From: Photobacterium gaetbulicola Gung47
GTDB taxonomy: Bacteria; Pseudomonadota; Gammaproteobacteria; Enterobacterales; Vibrionaceae
Length of the DNA stretch: 64,000 bases
Assembly: GCA_000940995.1 (NCBI GenBank)
Contig: CP005974.1
Location: 1,612,001-1,676,000 of the forward strand
Reading direction: 5' to 3'
The notes below the pieces were generated by a model. The model ran no database searches and was not told the origin of the DNA. It saw nothing but the letters and a program-made list of their open reading frames with translations. This document shows positions 8,283-17,409 of the stretch, one piece after another. Made by a program: the position numbers and the translations under genes. The first letter of the stretch is position 1; the number at the start of each line of letters is the position of its first letter.

Positions 8283-9683
8283 TTAGAAGTTTGCTGAGCG
8301 TGGCGTACGTGGGAATGGGATCACGTCACGAACGTTAGCCATACCCGTTACGTAAGAAACCAGACGCTCGAAGCCTAGACCAAAGCCAGCGTGCGGTACT
8401 GTACCGTAGCGGCGTAGGTCACGGTACCAGCCCATGTGCTCAGGGTCGATACCCATCTCAACCATGCGCCCGTCCAGGATTTCCAGACGCTCTTCACGCT
8501 GAGAACCACCGATGATTTCACCGATACCCGGTGCTAGAACGTCCATCGCAGCAACAGTCTTGCCGTCGTCGTTCATACGCATGTAGAACGCTTTGATGTC
8601 TTTCGGGTAGTTCTTCACGATAACCGGAGCTTTGAAGTGCTCTTCTGCCAGGTAGCGCTCGTGCTCAGAGGACATATCGATGCCCCACTCAACGTCGAAC
8701 TCGAACTTGCGGCCAGAGTCTTTCAGGATCTGGATGGCATCGGTGTAGTCAACCTGGGCAAAGTCTGAATCTACAAACTGCTCTAGGCGAGAGATTGCGT
8801 CTTTGTTGATGCGCTGAGCGAAGAACTCAAGATCATCACGGCGCTCTTCAAGTACCGCTTTGAACACGAACTTCAGCATGTCTTCAGCAAGCTTGGCAAC
8901 ATCGTCTAGATCGGCGAATGCCACTTCAGGCTCAACCATCCAGAATTCTGCAAGGTGACGGCTGGTGTTAGAGTTTTCAGCACGGAACGTCGGGCCGAAA
9001 GTGTAAACCTTGCTTAGGGCACAAGCGTATGCTTCTGCGTTTAGCTGGCCAGATACGGTCAGGAATGTTTCCTTGCCGAAGAAGTCTTCGTTGAAGTCAA
9101 CATCGCCCTGTTCGGTACGAGGCAGGTTAGCCATGTCCAGCGTCGATACGCGGAACATTTCACCGGCACCTTCACAGTCAGAGGCTGTGATCAGCGGTGC
9201 AGACATCCAGAAGTAACCCTGCTCGTGGTAGAAACGGTGGATAGCTTGAGAAAGGCAGTTACGAACACGTGCTACTGCACCGATGACGTTGGTGCGCGGA
9301 CGAAGGTGCGCCACTTCACGAAGGTATTCGATTGAGTGACGGGTTTTCGCCATTGGGTATGTGTCGGCATCTTCAACCCAGCCAACGACTTTAACGTCAG
9401 TGGCGGCTAGCTCGAAGTCTTGACCTTTCGCTGGTGATTCAACAATCTTACCGGTGACCTCAACAGAGCAACCAGTGGTCAGTTTAAGTACTTCTTCCTG
9501 GTAATTATTTAACTCATTAGGGACCACGGCCTGAATCGGGTCGAAACAAGAGCCGTCATAAATGGCAAGGAAAGAGATTCCAGCTTTGGAATCACGACGT
9601 GAACGGATCCAGCCGCGAACAGTGACTTCACTGTCAACCGCTAGCTTACCGCTAAGTACGTCTGTTACAGGCGCGTAAGTCAT
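8283..9683 (-). CDS. asnS: Asparaginyl-tRNA synthetase
   Basis: Class IIb aminoacyl-tRNA synthetase, 466 residues, charging tRNA-Asn with asparagine in the cytoplasm. The N-terminal OB-fold anticodon domain (about residues 15-105, VTVRGWIRSRRDSKAGISFL) is followed by the class II catalytic core: motif 2 around FRAENSNTSRHLAEFWMVEP and motif 3 GFGLGFERLVSYVTGM near the C-terminus. The C-terminal RDVIPFPRTPRSANF is typical of AsnS. Length matches the family. It is a single-gene unit ending at a strong terminator. Confidence 0.97.
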   Translation of the reverse strand: MTYAPVTDVLSGKLAVDSEVTVRGWIRSRRDSKAGISFLAIYDGSCFDPIQAVVPNELNNYQEEVLKLTTGCSVEVTGKIVESPAKGQDFELAATDVKVVGWVEDADTYPMAKTRHSIEYLREVAHLRPRTNVIGAVARVRNCLSQAIHRFYHEQGYFWMSAPLITASDCEGAGEMFRVSTLDMANLPRTEQGDVDFNEDFFGKETFLTVSGQLNAEAYACALSKVYTFGPTFRAENSNTSRHLAEFWMVEPEVAFADLDDVAKLAEDMLKFVFKAVLEERRDDLEFFAQRINKDAISRLEQFVDSDFAQVDYTDAIQILKDSGRKFEFDVEWGIDMSSEHERYLAEEHFKAPVIVKNYPKDIKAFYMRMNDDGKTVAAMDVLAPGIGEIIGGSQREERLEILDGRMVEMGIDPEHMGWYRDLRRYGTVPHAGFGLGFERLVSYVTGMANVRDVIPFPRTPRSANF

Positions 9684-9785
9684 GTGTAAATTATTCTCCG
9701 TTAAGGCACTTTATTTGTGTACTGTCGGGTATTCTACCCTAAGACACAGTCCAAGGAACCCATATTACCTGTCTTACGTTTAGCA

Positions 9786-11405
9786 TCAAGCCTTGTTATT
9801 GCCTGAAAGGGTAAATTGATGCAGTAATCGCTCTAATTGTTCCGCCAAGTGCTCAAGATTTACGCTAATTTCCTTCGAAGCCTGGGCATGGGTAGCTGTA
9901 TCGTCTGCATGTTGGCTAATGGTGTCGATTTTTGAACGGATACCGTCGGCCAATGAAGCTTGGCTGGCACTTTGCTGCTGAATATCGACTGCATGGGTAT
10001 TGACTACCTGGATCTGATCACCCATCGCTGCCAATGCGGTTGATAACTCTTGGATGGTATCGACCTTGGAATAGGCGGTTTGGCAGGTGGTATCGATAGC
10101 CTCTGCAGACGCTTCGCAGTCGTTGTGCAGGGTTGCAATGATTGCCTGAATATCGCCAGTTGCCTGGTGGGTCCGGGTGGCGAGACTACGAACTTCATCA
10201 GCCACGACGGCAAAGCCACGGCCTTGTTCCCCGGCTCTGGCGGCTTCGATGGCGGCGTTGAGTGCCAGTAAGTTGGTTTGCTCGGCAATGTTGCGGATCA
10301 CATCGAGGATACTGCCCACCTGAAGACTCTGCTGGTTGAGGTGGTCAATCTTCAGTTTGACGTTCTCGATGGCCTTGACCAGTTGCTGGATATCTTCGCC
10401 GGCCTCAGAAGCGAGTTGGGTGCCCGCGTTGGCCGATTCGGCTGCATGCTGGCTCAAGGTTGCCGATTCGGTGGTGCGCTGCTCGGTGTCATGCTGCTGG
10501 TGCTGCATGGTATCGATGGCACTGAACATGTCGCCGGTTTCGACTCGTTGGCTATCGGCAGCCCGAGTGGTCTGGGAGGAGACCGAAATCAAGTGGTTGG
10601 CCTGCTCGCTAAGTGAGACCGATGTTTGCTGCACCTGCTCCAGGCTTGCGGAGAAATTGTCCAGCATTTGATCATAGCTGTTGCAGAGTTCTCCGATTTC
10701 ATCTTGCCGGTTGTCATTGAGCCGCTGACTGAGATCTTTATTCTTGCTGGTGGTGCACATGTAGTCTGAGAGACGCTTGAGCGGGTTGACGATGATTCGG
10801 CGGATCATGAATAGGGTAAAGAGGAAGCCGGTTGCGGCGATGGCGGCCATAATGCTTCCTGCCGAAAGCAACTGCTGGTTAATACGCTGGTACAGGGGGG
10901 CTAAATCGTACTCCAGCCGCACAACGCCGAGCACCTCATTTTCCGGTACGATATGACATTGCAAACAGTTAGTTCCCCGGTAGTCGGCTTTGGCCTTCAT
11001 CGGCAGCGCCACCAAGAGTTTGCTGCCACGCTCGGTGGTTATGGTCTCGGCAATGGTTTCTCCGGCCAGCGCGCGTTGGTCGAAGTGGTCAACGGCAGCC
11101 TGGTTGTCTAGCCCGGGGCCGAAAAACTGAGTAATGCCAGGGCCCCGGATCACCCTGACATTCTCAATTCCACTGTGGGAGAGAACCTTCTGGCGCAGGG
11201 TTTCCTTTTGCGACATAGTCCCGGTCAGCATCATCATATTTAAGCTATCAAAGTAGTTGCCGGCTTTATCCAGCGTTTGTTCGCTGATCACCGACTCCAG
11301 CAACTTCTTTTGTTGTCCAGCCTCATAAATAAGGCTGGTTACCAAGACGATAGTGAAAACTGAAAACAGGGTAAGCAGCAGTTTGTTGGCGATTGTAAGA
11401 CGCAT
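9786..11405 (-). CDS. Methyl-accepting chemotaxis protein with periplasmic CxxCH haem motif
   Basis: A 539-residue chemoreceptor. It has a membrane anchor at residues 7-27, a periplasmic domain to about 180, a second membrane segment (about 180-200), a HAMP linker and a methyl-accepting signalling domain whose hairpin tip reads IRNIAEQTNLLALNAAIEAA. The periplasmic domain holds NCLQCH (about residues 146-151), a covalent haem c attachment motif, so the sensor probably binds haem and could detect redox state, oxygen or NO. I place the start at 11405 (MRLTIANKLLLTLF), right at the membrane anchor; a longer reading to 11498 adds an unlikely tail. Confidence 0.85.
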   Translation of the reverse strand: MRLTIANKLLLTLFSVFTIVLVTSLIYEAGQQKKLLESVISEQTLDKAGNYFDSLNMMMLTGTMSQKETLRQKVLSHSGIENVRVIRGPGITQFFGPGLDNQAAVDHFDQRALAGETIAETITTERGSKLLVALPMKAKADYRGTNCLQCHIVPENEVLGVVRLEYDLAPLYQRINQQLLSAGSIMAAIAATGFLFTLFMIRRIIVNPLKRLSDYMCTTSKNKDLSQRLNDNRQDEIGELCNSYDQMLDNFSASLEQVQQTSVSLSEQANHLISVSSQTTRAADSQRVETGDMFSAIDTMQHQQHDTEQRTTESATLSQHAAESANAGTQLASEAGEDIQQLVKAIENVKLKIDHLNQQSLQVGSILDVIRNIAEQTNLLALNAAIEAARAGEQGRGFAVVADEVRSLATRTHQATGDIQAIIATLHNDCEASAEAIDTTCQTAYSKVDTIQELSTALAAMGDQIQVVNTHAVDIQQQSASQASLADGIRSKIDTISQHADDTATHAQASKEISVNLEHLAEQLERLLHQFTLSGNNKA

Positions 11406-11596
11406 CTTCCATGATCTCTTCTTTTTTTTGTGGATATTGTAATGTGTTTGAAATGTTAAAAGATGGCTGGTTGTAGTGGGTGTGATGCCGAGCAACAATT
11501 CTGTTTGAGAATATTACCTGAATGTGATCTGTGTGTGGCCTAGGGCTTTGTTATTGAATGGTATTTAATCTTATCGCTGCTGGTTGGCGACAAAGA

Positions 11597-11615
11597 GGCC
11601 AAACGGAGTTTGGCC
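11597..11615 (-). terminator. Terminator of the acetyltransferase gene
   Basis: Eight-base stem ggccaaac / gtttggcc with a three-base loop, followed on the minus strand by tctttgtc, 14 bases beyond the stop codon of the gene ending at 11629. Confidence 0.65.
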
Positions 11616-11628
11616 GTATGGTGTTAAT

Positions 11629-12285
11629 TTAATGTTGGGCTAAATGCTCTTCTGCAGTCATGCCATAATAGACTTTGTCATCGAAGCCTTGCTCGAGTTT
11701 ATAATAGTCTTTCTGGCGTCCTTCAAGTTGATAGCCACATTTCTCTAAGGTCTTGTATGAGCCAACGTTCGCACCATAGCAGTTGGCAGTGATTTTGTGG
11801 CTGCCTAACTCATTGAAGCCTAAGTTGGTCATTAATTGGCATGCTTCAGTAGCGATACCTTGACCCCATGCATAGGCTGGTAGTTGATATCCGATCTCAT
11901 GATTCCCAGAGCAGAACATTACTTGGGTAATGGCTGTCATACCCATATAGCGGCCATCTTGGTCCCGGATAATGAAAGTTGGACTATCAGGCCAGACACC
12001 ATTATTTATTGCTTCTTGGGTATTCTCAATAATTGGGCCGAAGAAACCTTGGTACAAGCTTTCGTCGGCAGGGGCAAAGAATAGGTATTGGTTGACCTTA
12101 TCGTCACCGAGCATGGTGATAATATCGTTTAAATCAGACGGCTGAATAAGGCGGATGGTCAATATGTCGTGGAATGCGATAGCGTCGCCTTGTTTCAATG
12201 CGGAATATGACGCTAGATTTGCTGTTGAAGTTGAAGTTGAAGTTGAAGTTGAAGTTGAAGTTGAAGTTGAAGTTGAATTAGTCAT
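11629..12285 (-). CDS. GNAT acetyltransferase (RimJ/RimL-like) with N-terminal Ser-Thr repeat
   Basis: A 218-residue cytoplasmic acetyltransferase using acetyl-CoA. The GNAT fold is visible in RLIQPSDLNDIITML, GYQLPAYAWGQGIATEA (the acetyl-CoA loop) and NVGSYKTLEKCGYQLEGRQK, the pattern of the Acetyltransf_3 group that modifies protein N-termini or small amines. Ahead of the domain, residues 4-21 are nine Ser-Thr pairs coded by a perfect hexanucleotide repeat, which is not part of the family. The ATG at 12285 has a good ribosome site (gaggtaact). Substrate unknown. Confidence 0.85.
   Translation of the reverse strand: MTNSTSTSTSTSTSTSTSTSTANLASYSALKQGDAIAFHDILTIRLIQPSDLNDIITMLGDDKVNQYLFFAPADESLYQGFFGPIIENTQEAINNGVWPDSPTFIIRDQDGRYMGMTAITQVMFCSGNHEIGYQLPAYAWGQGIATEACQLMTNLGFNELGSHKITANCYGANVGSYKTLEKCGYQLEGRQKDYYKLEQGFDDKVYYGMTAEEHLAQH
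12224..12277. repeat. Hexanucleotide tandem repeat, 9 copies
   Basis: Nine exact copies of gttgaa in 54 bases, inside the start of the acetyltransferase gene. On the coding strand it reads TCA ACT, giving Ser-Thr pairs. Copy-number change by slippage would keep the frame and only alter the length of the tail. Confidence 0.95.
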
Positions 12286-12366
12286 AGTTACCTCGTTAGC
12301 TGGTATCTATATTAACTAGGCTGATAAGTTTGCGATTGGACTTTTGCGACAAAATAAACAGAAGAC

Positions 12367-13203
12367 TTATTCAAAGTCCCCATAGATGTCGATGGTTAGA
12401 TCCCGGTTTTGCAGGTAGCAGGAAGGGGTACGCCTAAGCTGTTGTTTGAGTTGCCTGATCAAATGAGATTGATCACTGAAACCAAATTGTTGGGAAAATG
12501 CGGTCCAATCAATATCGTTATTTTGTTGATAGAGCGCTAGAATCATCTGCTCCAGCTTGATCATCAATTGGTACTTTTTGACACTTAGCCCAGTGACCTG
12601 ACGAAAGCTTCGTTCCAGTGTACGTCTAGAACAAGCACATAAGTCGGCTAGTTGGTTAATACTTAAGTTATCGTCAGTTGCTTCACGCTGATTTACCTCT
12701 ATAGCCGCAATAGCTTTTTGAGTGAGGGTGAAGGACTTATCTATATTGTCGGAAAGGGGGAAGCCTTCAAACTTTTTGTGTAAGCATGCGATAATTTTTT
12801 TCTTCGTTCCGCATTGATACAACGTCTGTCGAAACTGGCTATCGAATACCGGTGTCAGCCAGTCAAACCAGCCACATTGATTGACTAACTCAGCGCTGGA
12901 TTTGTTGAGTAAGTAAAGTCCTTCGGGGCGAAAAGTAATACCTATTCGTTTAAGTGGGGCATTATCGATAAGGGTAAGCAGCCTGTCGCTTGCAGTTAGT
13001 AAGTGACTCCCTTCGCCTGACAATTGTTCGTCATCACCTTGATAGCAATAAGTTTGCTCTGGTGGGGTAAATAATAGATGTGCCCTAGGGTTGGGAATGA
13101 GCTGTGGAAGTTGTTCAATGCTGTCACCGTTTTCCACTTCAAGATACCAGATCTGGTGAATGAGCCATTCATAACCTTTCAGTGGGTGCTTCCACGTGAT
13201 CAT
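12367..13203 (-). CDS. AraC family transcriptional regulator
   Basis: A 278-residue DNA-binding protein. The N-terminal half (WKHPLKGYEWLIHQIWYLEV and GITFRPEGLYLL) resembles the ligand-sensing domain found in one subgroup of AraC regulators; the C-terminal 100 residues carry the two helix-turn-helix units (INQLADLCACSRRTLERSF and FSQQFGFSDQSHLIRQLKQQ). The ATG at 13203 is preceded by acagga. The only neighbour on the same strand downstream is the acetyltransferase gene, 81 bases away, which might be its target; the ligand is unknown. Confidence 0.85.
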   Translation of the reverse strand: MITWKHPLKGYEWLIHQIWYLEVENGDSIEQLPQLIPNPRAHLLFTPPEQTYCYQGDDEQLSGEGSHLLTASDRLLTLIDNAPLKRIGITFRPEGLYLLNKSSAELVNQCGWFDWLTPVFDSQFRQTLYQCGTKKKIIACLHKKFEGFPLSDNIDKSFTLTQKAIAAIEVNQREATDDNLSINQLADLCACSRRTLERSFRQVTGLSVKKYQLMIKLEQMILALYQQNNDIDWTAFSQQFGFSDQSHLIRQLKQQLRRTPSCYLQNRDLTIDIYGDFE

Positions 13204-13350
13204 TCCTGTTACCTGTTCCCGGGTTAAACTTGCTGCCTTTTAAGTTTGGCGAGTAAGCGTTGTTAGTTATCGATGTTTAGTTATTCTAAATCATTCGCGC
13301 CTTTAAATGGCGTTTTATCGCTTGAGCAAATGGCGACTAGCCTGTGGCGC

Positions 13351-13377
13351 ACAAAGCCCGGTTTCCCCGGGCTTTGT
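13351..13377. terminator. Hairpin at the end of the lipoprotein gene
   Basis: Eleven-base stem acaaagcccgg / ccgggctttgt with loop tttcc, 17 bases beyond the lipoprotein stop codon. The T-run is better on the plus strand (tttgtttctt) than on the minus strand, so efficiency for the minus-strand gene is uncertain. Confidence 0.55.
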
Positions 13378-13394
13378 TTCTTAAAGCTGGATCT

Positions 13395-16301
13395 CTAAGG
13401 TGTCTGTTCTTCCGTGACATCGAAGGCACAGACTTCACCATCGTTGAGTATTGTTCCGGCTGGTGGCCCTGCGGGCTCCTCTTCCGCCGGAGGTGTTTCT
13501 CCTTCCGCCGGAGGTGTTTCTCCTTCTGGTGGCGGGGTTTCGCCTTCAGCTGGCGGGGTCTCACCTTCCGGTGGCGTCTCTTCTTCTACCGGTGGTGGCG
13601 GTTCAGTCGGAACCACATTGGGTACCGAGCTGGCGTCTACCAGGGTGACGATGTCACTCCAGATCTCACCTTCGTTGCTGCCGTAGTTCAAAGATTCATC
13701 CGTTTGCCAGCGCCCCTGGTGGTTGAAGGCTTTGATGGCCAGTTTCAAACCGTCGGTATCGGTGATTTGGATCCGCTCATTCATCGGGTACGACTCGTCA
13801 ACTGACTCGTAATACAGCGTGCCGTCTTCTTCTATCTTCCAGCGAATGGCAATATTGAAACCACAACCGCTTTCATCAATATACGCCCCATCGAAAAATT
13901 CCCCTTGGAAAGTATCGCTGAGTTTCAGGTAGCGTGCTGACCCCGGTTGATTATCGCTGGCAAACGACAGCGCTTTATCGTCGCGGTCATCGCCACTCTG
14001 TCCCACTAACAGTGCCTCGGTGAAGATCGGGTTACGGCCGAACCAGATCTGTTTGCAGAGCTGGACCTGGCTGTTGTAGTTGGCAAGGCTTTCTTTCACA
14101 ACCGGGGTTGCCGTGGTTTGATCCCAGCCAGAATCACCATCAAGGCAAGCGGCTAGGGAGCCCGGTGCATACTCGCGGGCCATCAGGCTGGTGATTTGCG
14201 CTTGCTGTCCCTGCTGGCTGAAGACCTTTATCGCCAGCAGGTTTTGCTGGTACTCATAGCTGGTCAGTGCCCAGTAATCGAATTCATCTTCAATGTTGGT
14301 GTTGCCGATAAGTTTTAGGTAGCCCTGCTCAGTGAAGGACCATGCACGGGATCCTGTTTCCCTAAGGGTATGGCGGTAGTGCTCCCAGCTGTTGTCGCTG
14401 CGCAGGATATGGGCTGTTATTTCTCCCTCCTCGCTGATCTGTACCAAGGTTTTGTCGGTGAGATCACCGACTGACTGGTTAGTGAAACGCTCGTCACCGC
14501 CACATTCGGTCACGGCATTGAGGAACAGCCCTTCATTGGCCAGGTCGGTGTCCCCGAAGGCACACTCGGCAAAGGGCGGCAAGTTGTCACGGGTGGCCGC
14601 GGCAAAAATCTGTGCTTTGGCATCATTATCAAAGCCTGAGGTATTGAATTCAGCGCGTTCGAGCAATACCTCGCCAATATTGACGAAACCCCGGTCCTCG
14701 ATGAGGAAGAGATTGCGGCCATTGAACGCGTAGTCGTCGGCAAGTTGCTTGATGACGTCCGGTACATCGAACCGGATCACCGGTTTGCCCGAAACCGTGG
14801 TCGGTGCCCATACCCCGGTGTCCTGGATTGTCCACTCGTTGGCTGCAATGCGGCTCCAGTAGCGGACAGTAAAGAAATCATCACCGATGAACTCGGCGAC
14901 AATATTGTCGCTAAGTTTGAAGCCGTTGACCTGATCAATAGTGATACCCACGTTGAACAATGGCGTCTTGATATCGTCAAGCGAAGTAAACCCGGCATCG
15001 GGAGTCAGGTATGGATAGGCGCGGCAGGTGTCCTTATCATTGGTATTGTCGCAAAGCAGGTAGGTTTCTTTTTCTGGCCGCCAGGTAAAGTAGAAGCCCG
15101 AGGCACCGTCCCCAAACGTCATTTCGTCTTCGATGTAGCGGGTGAGGTAATGGTTCTCCTTGCTTGACAAGAAATCGTGCATTTTCTTGCCTGACAGCGC
15201 GTAGACTCTGGCTTCCAGGGTCATACCTGACTCATCGTTGATGTTGAGTGCGGCGTCAGTGAGAAGCGCCGTTTTATCGGTGGCGAATTCGACCTTCAGA
15301 TAGTCGAACAAGCCAAGCCAGATCCCCTGATTGGTCAGCACTTGCGAGCGGATGTCGTCGGAGCCAAAGCTGGTAGAGTTACTGAAGTAGGTGAAAACTT
15401 CCGTCAGGGTGATATCTTCACTGCCGCTTTTATCCCAGCTGAACTCACTGATTGTGGTTTCGTTGCCGTCATACGATGTCGTGTCGGCAAAAATCGCCTT
15501 GCCTTGGTTGCCCTCTGACGCACTGATTTCCCAATAACCGTCATTGAGGATGGCCAGCACATTGGCGGCGACAGCCGACTGTTCGGTAAAGAACCGCTCA
15601 AGCCGGCCTTCGGTCATGGTCTGAACAATAGTCAGGCTCATCAGATCTTTGAGCGTTAGTCCTTGAATACCGATTTTCGGGAAAAGGGTATCACGGATAT
15701 CGATGGCGATCTTGTTGATGTCTTCTAGGGCGAGAGCAACCGCCCCCTGTGCCCCGGATTCGAAAACGTCAGTGAATACGCCCCAGCTTTCATCGGCGAC
15801 AACTCGCTGGGCAAGGGCATAGTAGGTGAGCGATGACTCAAGAGAAATGGCTAGGCGCTCAGTGGCCAGCGGTGTCATGAGCAAACCGCTGGGTAGGCTC
15901 TCGCCTAGGGTGTACTCGGGAACTCCGTCCAGGTCAACCAGCAAGACGGCATTGATCCGCGCCCGGGTGCCCGCATCTAGGACATAGTTGCCATCTCCCT
16001 TGGCCTCTAGCCGGGTGATATCGATAGATTCAAAAATTTTCCCTTTGTCGTCCAGCCAGACAGCCGCGAAATTCTGTTCGGTAAGATGTTTAACTGCATT
16101 GGCATAGGCTGGGCTGATCAAAGAGAAACCTTGATTGGCGGCAAGAACCATACCGTCGGGTGCATCGACAGAAACCGTGAAGGTGGTTGAAACGGGCACG
16201 GGCGTGCCTGTAACGGGCTCGGCGGGCTTACCGCTGTCTCCACAGGCAGCAAGCAGCAGGCTACTGATAGCCAGCAGGGTATATCCCAGGTAACTGCGCA
16301 T
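13395..16301 (-). CDS. Large hypothetical lipoprotein with proline/glutamate repeat tail
   Basis: A 968-residue exported lipoprotein. The signal peptide ends in a clear lipobox (LLLAAC, cysteine at residue 20), so it is probably anchored in the outer membrane. The body has no motif I recognise; it is rich in aromatic and acidic residues and in beta-like alternating segments. Near the C-terminus (about residues 906-945) five short repeats of the type EGETPP make a flexible segment, followed by a short end with one cysteine. The ATG at 16301 has a ribosome site (ggggaaa). It is a single gene; function unknown. Confidence 0.85.
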   Translation of the reverse strand: MRSYLGYTLLAISSLLLAACGDSGKPAEPVTGTPVPVSTTFTVSVDAPDGMVLAANQGFSLISPAYANAVKHLTEQNFAAVWLDDKGKIFESIDITRLEAKGDGNYVLDAGTRARINAVLLVDLDGVPEYTLGESLPSGLLMTPLATERLAISLESSLTYYALAQRVVADESWGVFTDVFESGAQGAVALALEDINKIAIDIRDTLFPKIGIQGLTLKDLMSLTIVQTMTEGRLERFFTEQSAVAANVLAILNDGYWEISASEGNQGKAIFADTTSYDGNETTISEFSWDKSGSEDITLTEVFTYFSNSTSFGSDDIRSQVLTNQGIWLGLFDYLKVEFATDKTALLTDAALNINDESGMTLEARVYALSGKKMHDFLSSKENHYLTRYIEDEMTFGDGASGFYFTWRPEKETYLLCDNTNDKDTCRAYPYLTPDAGFTSLDDIKTPLFNVGITIDQVNGFKLSDNIVAEFIGDDFFTVRYWSRIAANEWTIQDTGVWAPTTVSGKPVIRFDVPDVIKQLADDYAFNGRNLFLIEDRGFVNIGEVLLERAEFNTSGFDNDAKAQIFAAATRDNLPPFAECAFGDTDLANEGLFLNAVTECGGDERFTNQSVGDLTDKTLVQISEEGEITAHILRSDNSWEHYRHTLRETGSRAWSFTEQGYLKLIGNTNIEDEFDYWALTSYEYQQNLLAIKVFSQQGQQAQITSLMAREYAPGSLAACLDGDSGWDQTTATPVVKESLANYNSQVQLCKQIWFGRNPIFTEALLVGQSGDDRDDKALSFASDNQPGSARYLKLSDTFQGEFFDGAYIDESGCGFNIAIRWKIEEDGTLYYESVDESYPMNERIQITDTDGLKLAIKAFNHQGRWQTDESLNYGSNEGEIWSDIVTLVDASSVPNVVPTEPPPPVEEETPPEGETPPAEGETPPPEGETPPAEGETPPAEEEPAGPPAGTILNDGEVCAFDVTEEQTP
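13481..13585. repeat. 21-base tandem repeat in lipoprotein gene, 5 units
   Basis: Five 21-base units code for the EGETPP repeats. The first two (13481-13501 and 13502-13522) are identical; the other three have diverged. The unit length is a multiple of three, so changes in copy number keep the frame. Confidence 0.85.
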
Positions 16302-16419
16302 AATAATTTCCCCAATAGGTCACTGGATCATGAATCTTTATTGGTATTAGTTTCTGCTCAGTATAGATAGGGCAAAAAGATGCAAAGTTAAGAAAGGAGA
16401 TGTGTCTCGGAGATAGAGC

Positions 16420-16443
16420 GGCTGTCCTGAAAGTAAGACAGCC
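16420..16443 (-). terminator. Weak hairpin beyond queE
   Basis: Seven-base stem ggctgtc / gacagcc with a ten-base loop, about 35 bases beyond the queE stop codon. It lacks a T-run on the minus strand, so it is a tentative terminator. Confidence 0.3.
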
Positions 16444-16477
16444 GAATAAGGTAGCCTGTCACCTTGATGTCAAGCGA

Positions 16478-17146
16478 CTACGCGATAGCGAGGTATTTGT
16501 GGGTCTGGATAGACAGGCGCCAGTTGCGCTTGATGCAGGTTTCGATACACAGCTCGGTCGCCCTCGGCTTCTGGCTGATTGGCTGCAGGGCGATATTGAC
16601 GTTGGTCTTGAGCTGTTTTCCCGCGAGCAGTTCATCAAGCTGATCGATATCTTTTTGGGTACCGACAGGATGCTTGATCTCATCGGCACGTTCCAGCGCA
16701 CTTGCAAGCACAGGAAGCTTGGCCTTCATGTTGATTTTGGGTGAAACCGTGACCCAGGTGTTATCCGTTGCCTGCACCTCAGAGGTACCACTGGTTTCGA
16801 TCTGGCAGTTAAAGCCCGCTTGCTCAAGAGCGGTAGTAAGCGGCAGCAAATCGTAGATACAAGGCTCGCCGCCGGTGATCACGACATGTTTGGCGGTGTA
16901 GTGCTGCTGGGCAAGTAAATTAACGATGCCCTGGGCATCTAGCTCGGTCCAGATCGGGGAGTCTCCGGTCTTTTCCATGACGTCTTCGATAGAGCCGTGA
17001 TCCTGAGGTTCAGCACTCCAAGTTTGTTTGGTATCGCACCAGGCACAGCCCACAGGGCAGATTTGGAGCCTGACGAAAATGGCAGGTACACCGGTAAATA
17101 CACCTTCACCTTGGATTGTTTCAAAGACTTCGTTAATTTTGTACAC
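16478..17146 (-). CDS. queE: 7-carboxy-7-deazaguanine synthase
   Basis: Radical SAM enzyme of queuosine synthesis; it turns 6-carboxytetrahydropterin into 7-carboxy-7-deazaguanine. The iron-sulphur cysteines are in CPVGCAWC (about residues 28-35), next to the family pattern FETIQGEGVFTGVPA, and HVVITGGEPCIYDLLPL and TVSPKINMK follow. I choose the GTG at 17146, because gagg lies six bases before it and the protein then starts MYKINEVF, in line with E. coli QueE (223 residues against 222 here). An ATG four codons upstream is the alternative. No other queuosine gene is adjacent. Confidence 0.93.
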   Translation of the reverse strand: MYKINEVFETIQGEGVFTGVPAIFVRLQICPVGCAWCDTKQTWSAEPQDHGSIEDVMEKTGDSPIWTELDAQGIVNLLAQQHYTAKHVVITGGEPCIYDLLPLTTALEQAGFNCQIETSGTSEVQATDNTWVTVSPKINMKAKLPVLASALERADEIKHPVGTQKDIDQLDELLAGKQLKTNVNIALQPISQKPRATELCIETCIKRNWRLSIQTHKYLAIA

Positions 17147-17409
17147 CGTTAACCTCATGGTGGGGGATTTTGCGACCGGGCATTATCGCAAAATTGCATG
17201 GAGCTGTCTTTATATCGGTTAATTTTTGTAGTTAAAAAAAAGGCAATAGTTTTGCGGTACAATGAGAGCTGGGGCAAAAATTGCTTTGTTTTTCATGAAT
17301 CGTCGTGACCCTTGTCACGGACTGAACATTATCGACTTCACAATTACTTCGCAAAGTAAAAAAATTCAATTTGTATTAAATGATAACAGAATTTACCGGG
17401 AGTTTAGGC

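Noticed and set aside
14745..15167. Frame of 140 codons opposite the large lipoprotein gene
   Set aside because: Lies fully inside a gene with a lipobox and proper start, and has no ribosome site.
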